A stretch of 6,102 bases of DNA from positions 1 through 6,102 of the forward strand of contig JAFUQY010000037.1 in the NCBI GenBank assembly GCA_017472105.1, read 5' to 3'. Every line of letters starts with the position of its first letter. Positions within the stretch are counted from its first letter, which is position 1. Below, piece by piece: positions 1 through 5,900 of the stretch. The position numbers and the translations under genes are program-made. The notes beneath the pieces are model-generated. The model was not told the DNA's origin. It worked only from the letters and a program-made list of their open reading frames with translations, and did not search any database. This DNA comes from Clostridia bacterium (GTDB taxonomy: Bacteria; Bacillota_A; Clostridia; Oscillospirales; CAG-272).

Positions 1-1
1 G

Positions 2-865
2 CCGTTTTTCCTGACGCTGTCCTACGTCCGTCCGTATCCGCCGTTCGATGCACCGGAGCCGTTCTGGGCGATGTACCGCGGAAAGCATCTCACGCCGCCG
101 AAGTCCGGTGACTGGGACGACACGGTGCGGCTCGAGCGTGAGGGACACATTTTCGACAGCGAAACCGGGCCGTCCGATCCCGAGCTTCAGACTCATGCGC
201 AGATCGGTTATTACGCCGCCATGACGCAGATCGACTACGAAATCGGCAGGCTGTATGACGCCATGTTCTCGCATGGGCTGGACGCGTCGAATACGGTGCT
301 TGTTTTCGTCTCCGATCACGGCGAGATGCTGTGCGACCACGGGCTGTTCCGCAAGAGCCTGCCGTTTGAAGGAAGTGCGCATGTTCCGCTGATTCTCTCG
401 GCATCGCGTGAGCTTCTGAAAAACGCGGGATTCACCGGAAAGAGCTCGGATGTGACCGGAAAACTCGCGGAACTGCGGGATGTGATGCCGACGATTCTTG
501 CGCTGTGCGGCGTGGAAATCCCCGGAACCGTTGACGGGCACAATCTGCTCTCCGGCGACCGGGAGTACATCCACGGCGAACACCTCTACGACGGCGAATC
601 GTGCCAGTGGATCGTCACGGATCACGACAAATTCGTGTGGTTCTCCGGCAGTGACCGGCGCATGTACTTCGATCTTGCCGCCGACCCGGACGAGACGCAC
701 AACGCCATCGGAGACGACGCATACACCGCACGGATCGCGGAGCTGGAACGGATTCTCGTCGATGAGCTTGCATGGCGTGAGGAAGGCTTCGTGAAGGACA
801 GCACGCTGACTCCTGGTGCCCGCTGTACCGCATTGCTGAGCCGGTCGAAACGGGATCTCAACTGA
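2..865 (+). CDS. Sulfatase (formylglycine-dependent, S1/alkaline phosphatase superfamily), C-terminal part, 5' truncated
   Basis: This is the last 287 residues of a sulfatase, which hydrolyses sulfate esters, probably on glycans. The frame is open from the left edge, so the ATG at 71 is internal: the residues before it, LSYVRPYPPFDAPEPF, are the usual segment of the family. Next come the YYAAMTQIDYEIGRL helix, the strand and metal-site motif VFVSDHGEMLCDHG (Asp-His at 314-319), and RKSLPFEGSAHVPLIL, whose Lys and His belong to the conserved sulfate/metal region. The C-terminal part contains DVMPTILALCGVEIPG, an EHLYDGES stretch and MYFDLAADPDETHNAI, typical of the C-terminal subdomain (DUF4976-like). 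The N-terminal CxPSR/CxASR motif that carries formylglycine lies outside the window, so activity and localisation cannot be judged. One oddity is Tyr (TAT, 35-37) where RPHPP is usual. The gene ends in TGA seven bases before a terminator hairpin. The substrate is unknown. Confidence 0.93.
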   Translation, partial: PFFLTLSYVRPYPPFDAPEPFWAMYRGKHLTPPKSGDWDDTVRLEREGHIFDSETGPSDPELQTHAQIGYYAAMTQIDYEIGRLYDAMFSHGLDASNTVLVFVSDHGEMLCDHGLFRKSLPFEGSAHVPLILSASRELLKNAGFTGKSSDVTGKLAELRDVMPTILALCGVEIPGTVDGHNLLSGDREYIHGEHLYDGESCQWIVTDHDKFVWFSGSDRRMYFDLAADPDETHNAIGDDAYTARIAELERILVDELAWREEGFVKDSTLTPGARCTALLSRSKRDLN

Positions 866-871
866 ATATGC

Positions 872-902
872 AAAACGGTATGCTCCGGCGTGCCGTTTTT
901 TT
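872..902 (+). terminator. Intrinsic terminator of the sulfatase gene
   Basis: The sequence AAAACGGTATGC (872-883) pairs with GCGTGCCGTTTT (888-899) to give a 12-bp stem with two G-U wobbles. The loop is TCCG, closed by C-G, so it matches the very stable UNCG tetraloop class. Seven T residues (896-902) overlap and follow the stem. It starts seven bases after the sulfatase TGA. On the opposite strand it would have only a four-U tail, so it mainly serves the + strand. Confidence 0.87.
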
Positions 903-907
903 GCGCG

Positions 908-950
908 AAAAAAGGACGGTATGTCCCGGGTGTGGGAGTACCGTCCTTTT
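908..950 (-). terminator. Intrinsic terminator of the LRR-dockerin gene
   Basis: A perfect 12-bp inverted repeat, AAAAGGACGGTA (910-921) and TACCGTCCTTTT (939-950), has an internal TCCC/GGGA pairing (924-927 with 934-937) that extends the hairpin. Read on the minus strand, it begins 12 bases after the TAA stop (963-965) and ends in six U residues (complement of A908-A913). That is the correct layout for the minus-strand gene. It sits tail-to-tail with the sulfatase terminator, with only five bases between the two elements. Confidence 0.9.
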
Positions 951-962
951 GGGGTTATGGGG

Positions 963-2930
963 TTATTCTGCGAAAACAATCATGGTGTCGAACAATCCAT
1001 CCTGCGCATATTCGCTGAGATCCCATCCTGCGAGATAGCGGTTGAGCATCATGACGTCTGCTCGGCTGAGCTGGGAATCATTATAGACATCCGCCGCGTC
1101 CATGTCAAGCGCATCCCATTCTGCCTGATCGAGCTTGCCTGTGTAATAGTCGATCATGAGCTGAAGGTCTTCTGCATTCACTTCGAGGTTACAGTCTACG
1201 TCACCTGCCCAAACATACACATGTGCATAACAGTTTTCGAGCTTGTCACGTACCCAGTCTTCCGCATTGCGGTTGTAGTACACGTCCAAACGGATCTGCT
1301 CACCGTTTTCGTCTGTCAGACCGCTTGCAAACTGGTCTTCTGCGAACAGATTTGCGTTGTAGTCACCCTTGAAGATGACCTGTTCAAGATTTATGCATCC
1401 GTCAAATACACTGTTGCCGATGTAGTTCACGTTCTTCGGGATGATGATGCTTGCCAGTCCGGTGCATCTGTCAAACGCGCCGTCGCCGATGGCAGTCAGA
1501 TCGTCGGGAAGCATGTACGCGGTAACATTGTTCGCCATGTCGATGAGAATCTTTGCGGTCTGCTTGTCGTTTTCATCATACTCGATGCGGTAGAGCGCTA
1601 TGCCGTCGGTCACGAGGTCAGCCGCGTTTTCAGCCACAGCATAGCTGTTGATGCCGGCACACGTGAATGCCGCTTCCAGAACGTCCGCAGAAGCAGGAAT
1701 GGTCAGAGTACCTTCGACGAGATTCACTTCCGCGAATGCGTAGGGGAAGATCTTGCTGACGCCTTCGCCGAGGGTGATCGCGTTCACATCGCCGAGATTC
1801 TGGAATGCGAATCTGCCGATGACGATCTCGCCGTCTGCGGAGGGCTCAACATGGATTGCATTGATCTGATCCGCCAGAGGTGCCCACGGTGCGCAGGAGT
1901 TCGTATCGTAATCCAGGGTAGTGCCGGAGCCGTAGACGCAGAGAGTACCGTCTTCGGTAACTTCCCAGAAGAGTCCTGCACCGATCTGACCGGAAGTCGG
2001 AGGATTCGTAGGAATAGCAGGGTAGGAATGTACATAGTCCACAAGAGTATCCCAGTTGGTATAGGTAATATCCCACCACTTGGCGCCGTTTTCATCTTCT
2101 CTGATTGCTTCATCCCACTTGGAATAACCGGTCGGGTAGCAGATCACCATATCTTCGGGACAGCCTTCGAAAATGGTTCCGGTATTATCCCGAATCACAG
2201 GCAGATCGCCTTCGAAGGTTACCTTCTCGAGCTTTTCAAAGCTGTGGATGAAGTTGCGTCCCACTACGGCTACGGTTGCGGGAATGGTCATCTCGGTCAC
2301 TTCACTGCATCCGCCGAATGCGTGCGCCTGGATTTCCTGTAAACCGGGGTTGAGCGTGATTTTTGTGAGCTTATGCGCGTTGGCAAATGCATTTTCCATA
2401 ACCGCAATGGTATTGGCGGGAAGAGTATATTCCGCTGCATCGCGGTGATTGGGATACGCAGTCAGCACCCACTGGTTCGGGAAGATCCAGTATTTTATGC
2501 CGCCAATCTCGTCAACGATATACTCATCGGTGACTTCGTAGAGCTCATCTGCATACCAGCTGTACCGTTCAAACAGAACGCCGTCCTGTGCGAAGTAGTA
2601 CTTGTTGGACGCATCCACTGCAAATGCCTCTGCACTGGAGCCGCTGAAGGCACCGGGATAGATATAGATCGTGTTCGCCGGGATGTTCACCGTGTAGAGA
2701 TTGCCGCAGTCCGTGAACGCGCCGTTCCAGATCGTCGTCACGGAACCGGGGATTTCCACCTTTGCATCGAAATACACAAAGTTCATGCTGCCGATTTCCG
2801 TGATGCCGTCATAGATGCGGATTGTGTCGACATCTTCACAGAATTCATACCACGGAGCGGGGTTTTCCCAGTCGTAGTGAGCAAGAGAACCTTCGCCGGT
2901 GATGTGGAGAACGCGTGCGTAGTCGATCCA
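963..2930 (-). CDS. BspA-like LRR_5 protein, C-terminal part with terminal dockerin, in frame after the internal TGA
   Basis: These 655 residues continue directly in the same frame after the TGA at 2931-2933 and end in TAA (963-965). No ATG, GTG or TTG occurs in frame before the ATG at 2784-2786, and I see no convincing Shine-Dalgarno there. That ATG also lies within an LRR (GITEIGSMNFVYF), so an independent gene starting there is unlikely. Contents in order: the rest of the fourth Trp-hairpin (WIDYARVLHITGEG), the turn ENPAPWYEF, LRR_5 repeats, an island and a cap (CYPTGYSKW); then a fifth Trp-hairpin (FWEVTEDGTLCVYGSG, Trp at 1965-1967), LRRs such as LTAIGDGAFDRCTGLASIII, and a final cap. 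A dockerin-like domain occupies roughly 1017-1205 and an 18-residue tail follows. If the stop is not read through, this half is not made and the gene is a recent pseudogene. The intact frame suggests the change is recent, an error or tolerated. Confidence 0.86.
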   Translation of the reverse strand, partial: WIDYARVLHITGEGSLAHYDWENPAPWYEFCEDVDTIRIYDGITEIGSMNFVYFDAKVEIPGSVTTIWNGAFTDCGNLYTVNIPANTIYIYPGAFSGSSAEAFAVDASNKYYFAQDGVLFERYSWYADELYEVTDEYIVDEIGGIKYWIFPNQWVLTAYPNHRDAAEYTLPANTIAVMENAFANAHKLTKITLNPGLQEIQAHAFGGCSEVTEMTIPATVAVVGRNFIHSFEKLEKVTFEGDLPVIRDNTGTIFEGCPEDMVICYPTGYSKWDEAIREDENGAKWWDITYTNWDTLVDYVHSYPAIPTNPPTSGQIGAGLFWEVTEDGTLCVYGSGTTLDYDTNSCAPWAPLADQINAIHVEPSADGEIVIGRFAFQNLGDVNAITLGEGVSKIFPYAFAEVNLVEGTLTIPASADVLEAAFTCAGINSYAVAENAADLVTDGIALYRIEYDENDKQTAKILIDMANNVTAYMLPDDLTAIGDGAFDRCTGLASIIIPKNVNYIGNSVFDGCINLEQVIFKGDYNANLFAEDQFASGLTDENGEQIRLDVYYNRNAEDWVRDKLENCYAHVYVWAGDVDCNLEVNAEDLQLMIDYYTGKLDQAEWDALDMDAADVYNDSQLSRADVMMLNRYLAGWDLSEYAQDGLFDTMIVFAE
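1017..1205 (-). other. C-terminal dockerin type I-like domain
   Basis: Two calcium-loop-plus-helix repeats close the LRR protein. The first, GDVDCNLEVNAEDLQLMIDY, has ligand positions Asp, Asp, Asn, Asn and Asp spaced 1-3-5-9-12. The second, ADVYNDSQLSRADVMMLN followed by RYLAGW, keeps Asp at 1, 5 and 12, with Tyr at position 3 and Ser at 9, and lacks the usual Gly at 6. Dockerins bind cohesin modules on scaffoldins in cellulosome-like complexes, so the domain would dock this protein to a cell-surface or multi-protein assembly. No cohesin or scaffoldin gene is in the window. The second loop is degenerate, so calcium binding there may be weaker. Confidence 0.78.
1206..1967 (-). repeat. LRR_5 super-module F (254 residues, last before the dockerin)
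   Basis: The module opens with WEVTEDGTLCVYGSG and APWAPL. LRR units are VIGRFAFQNLGDVNAI and VSKIFPYAF. A degenerate island (DGIALYRIEYDENDK) follows, then clear LRRs (LTAIGDGAFDRCTGLASI, VNYIGNSVFDGCINLEQV). The cap has VYYNRNAEDW instead of YPAG...W and runs into VWAGDVDCN, the start of the dockerin. Confidence 0.7.
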
Positions 2931-2933
2931 TCA
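1968..2933 (-). repeat. LRR_5 super-module E (322 positions, first codon is TGA)
   Basis: The Trp-hairpin reads stop-WIDYARVLHITGEG, followed by ENPAPWYEF. LRR units follow (ITEIGSMNF, VTTIWNGAFTDCGNLYTV), then an unusually long island (2472-2570) ending in LTAYPNHRDAAEYTLP, LRRs (IAVMENAFANAHKLTKI, LQEIQAHAFGGCSEVTEM) and the cap DMVICYPTGYSKW. A Pro-rich linker, YPAIPTNPPTSG, leads to the next module. The usual Asp/Asn-Gly turn of the hairpin is Ala-Arg here. Confidence 0.73.
2931..2933 (-). other. In-frame TGA at a conserved Trp codon position
   Basis: The minus strand reads GAA TAC GAC TGA TGG ATC GAC. Without gaps, EYD*WIDYARVLHITGEG aligns with ECTWYIDLNGVLHFTGSG of the preceding module, so TGA occupies the place of Trp. 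The other four module starts in the window have TGG here (5721-5723, 4842-4844, 3924-3926, 1965-1967). No other stop occurs in this frame from the right edge to the TAA at 963. A single G-to-A change, either a real mutation or a consensus error, explains it most simply. Confidence 0.9.
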
Positions 2934-5900
2934 GTCGTATTCTTTACCGTCGGTAGTAGTGTGCGTACCTTCCGCAAGATTGCCTTCGATTGTATAATCA
3001 TCAACGGGAACAGAAATTTTCTCCGTAGTCCACTCGCCGATGGTTTCATCGAAAATTTCGTGATCCATCACCCATTCGCCTGCGCCGTTTTCATCACAGT
3101 TCGCGAATTCCTGCCATGCTTCACTTCCCGCAGGGTAGTAAACCATCAGGTTATCTGCACAGCCGAGGAAGAGGTCGAGGAACGATTCGTTTTCCGGAGG
3201 ATTGCTGCGGAAATAGACCGCAGAAAGCTGACTGCTGTTTGTGAACACATTGTTGTCCATCAGGATCAGATCAGCGGAAAGCGTGATTTCTGTCAGATTT
3301 TCGCACCACGAGAATGCCCACCATGCAATATAGCGTACGGTATCGGGCATCGTGATCGTTTTCAGTGTGGATCCGCAGAATGCCTGAGGTGCGATGTCAT
3401 TGACGCCTTCCTTGATCGCGTATTCCTCGCGGCTATTGCCGATCGGGTAGGAATGGAGACCGATGAAGTTCTCGTCTTCCGCATCGGAGTAATAGATAAC
3501 ACCGTCATCATCAGCGGAGTACATTGCATTGCCCTCAGCCACGCTGTATCCGGTAACGAGGGTTTCGCCGAACGGTCTCCATGCAAGTTCCGTCACGGAC
3601 GCGGGAATGCTCACCGCAAATTCTGCACGGGGGCAGTTGATCGCGCCGCTTTCGATCACTTCGATGCCTTCTTCAAGTACAAGCGCAGTCAGACCGTTGC
3701 ATTCAGTGATCGCTTCTTCCCTGATTCTCTTGATATTGCCGGGGATGGTGATTGTCTCGATTCCGTTGAAATCGCGGAGCGTCAGTTTGCCGATGTTGGT
3801 CAGTTCTTTGCCGAACTCAACGCCGGTCACGATTTCGCAGTAGTCGTACCATTCAGGGAAGTCTTCCCAGTCGGGCATGGAGCCGCTGCCGGTGAAGTGG
3901 AGAACACCGTTGAGATCGATGTACCAAGTGCATTCCTCACCATCGGTATTTTCGTACGTGCCTTCCGCGAGATTGCCGATGAGTTCAACATCAACGTCAC
4001 CGAGTGCGCGGTACTCCGGATTATTTTCATTGGGCTGCCAGTGTGCATAGCCGTCATTATCCTTCCAGATACTGCCGTCCTCGTTCTTCAGGAGCTGGTT
4101 TTCCCAGATTGCGGAGCCTGCGGGATAGTGGATGATAACATTATCAGCGATCGACTCGAAGATGTTGTGATCAATTCTGAGAACCACACCGTTGAAATAC
4201 ACATTTCTCAGTTCCCACGCCCAGTTGAATGCGTCTCCTTCGATATGCTTAACGGATGCGGGAATCGTGATGGTTTCAAGTGCGCCGTGGCAGAATGCTG
4301 CCCATCCGATGGTTTCGAGCGTTCCGGGGAGAATAATCTCGGGAACCCGTGCGTTCTGGAATGCCTGTGCTTCGATGGAAACAACGCCGTCCGGAACCTC
4401 GAACACTTCCGCTTCACGTGCCGCGGGGTAGAGGAAGAGTCTGGTGCCGTCTGCGGAATAGAGAACGCCGTCCTCACCTACCATGAACGCGGTATTGCCT
4501 TCTTCAACCTTGATCTCTGCCAGATTGTACATGCTGCCGAACGCACCGCTGTAAATATCGGTAAGGGATGCGGGAATGTTCAGCATGGGGAGGGATGTGC
4601 TGCGGAAGCCGTTGTCCTTGATGGTGGTCAGGGTCTCGGGAAGCTGTGCCTCCGTCAGACCGGACATGTCCGTAAAGGTTTCGTAGCCGATGAGGGTGAT
4701 ACCGTCTTCCACAACGATCTGGCGGACGGATGCACGGTAATCATACCACGGAGCAGGACCGACGCCGCCTTCTTCTTCGGGAACAAAGTCGGGAAGCTCG
4801 CCGCTGCCGGTGATTACAAGAGTTCCGTCGGGTGTGATGTGCCAGTCAAACATATTTTCGTTGTGCGTGATTGTACCGTCTTCGATATTCGCAGCTTCTC
4901 CGTCACAATACTCAATCGGATAGTACTGGTCTTCAATGGAATTCCACATGCCGTTAGTAACCACCCAGCCGGCATTCCGATAGCACTGAATCCTGAAATC
5001 CGGATTGTACTGATCCATGTAGCCGAAGACATCCCAGCCGGCATATATGGGAGCAGCGCCTTCAAAGATTGCATAAGTCAGCTTCGGACAGTCCGCAAAC
5101 ACACGGTCACCGATGTCGCAAACGGTCGTGCTGATGATTACCTGTTCAAGCGTATCGGACAAGGCAAACGCGTCGTTGTAAATGTGCTCAACGCCTGCGG
5201 GAATTGTCACATATGTGAAATGGTTGTATTCGTATGCACAGCCGTTGATCTCAACAACACCTGCGGGAACATCATAGTATTCCACAGTGTTGCCGACGGG
5301 GTAGAACATGAGGAAGCGTCCTTCGTCACGGCACAGAGCACCGGCGACTACCTGATAGTGCTCGTTGTCAGCTTCGACGACATATTCGGTCATGCTCTTG
5401 TTTGCAACAAAGGCATTGTCGCAGATTTCGTACACGGATGCGGGGATGGTGATGGAGGTCAGGGATTCACAGCACCAGAACGCCGCGTCGCCGATCCGTT
5501 CAAGAGAATCGGGCAGTTTGACGCTCACCGCGTTGTACTGATCGAGGAATGCGCGGTCGCCGATATTGGAGATACCGTCACCGACATTAATGGAGGTAAT
5601 GTACTGGCTGTATCCATACCAGGGAGCACGGGTCTCACCTGCCCACTCAAAGTCGGGCATCCATGTGTCTTCCGCGCCTTCTTTGAGAGCGATTTCAAGC
5701 ACGCCGTCCGTGGTAACACGCCATGTCATATTGCCGAGGTCGCTGGATGCAATGATGCCATCGGGAATTTCATTTGCCGTAAAGACAACCGGATAAGCGT
5801 GATTGTTATCCAGACTCAGTACAGCATTGCCGTCCGTTGCTTGAAGCTCAGACCAGCCGAGCATAGCAGAGTTAGCGAAAATCTTGAAGTTAGTGGGCAG

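Noticed and set aside
921..2342. Long open frame (473 codons) on the + strand opposite the LRR-dockerin gene
   Set aside because: It lies antisense to a frame with clear LRR_5 and dockerin motifs, starts inside a terminator stem, and its translation is Cys/Val/Ile-rich without recognisable domains. It is a shadow of the real gene.
2784..2786. ATG as the true start of a separate downstream LRR-dockerin gene
   Set aside because: It sits within an LRR, the 48 upstream codons already encode a clear Trp-hairpin remainder and APWY turn, and there is no convincing ribosome binding site or promoter. It is only the first ATG after the internal stop.
2929..2933. TGATG overlap at the internal stop as translational coupling to a new start
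   Set aside because: The overlapping ATG opens a different frame that gives an Arg-rich, non-LRR peptide and not the conserved downstream protein.
2931..2933. TGA as selenocysteine
   Set aside because: The aligned residue in the other modules is Trp, not Cys, and an LRR adhesin gives no redox reason; I saw no clear SECIS-like hairpin immediately downstream.
2907..2940. Compensating frameshifts instead of a point change at the TGA
   Set aside because: The module alignment across this stretch needs no gap, and both other frames give sequence unlike the hairpin consensus.
2783..3049. Minus-strand 88-codon frame spanning the TGA as a possible frameshift product
   Set aside because: It matches the out-of-frame shadow seen at the equivalent place in the preceding module (3827-4057), so it reflects repeat similarity and not coding.
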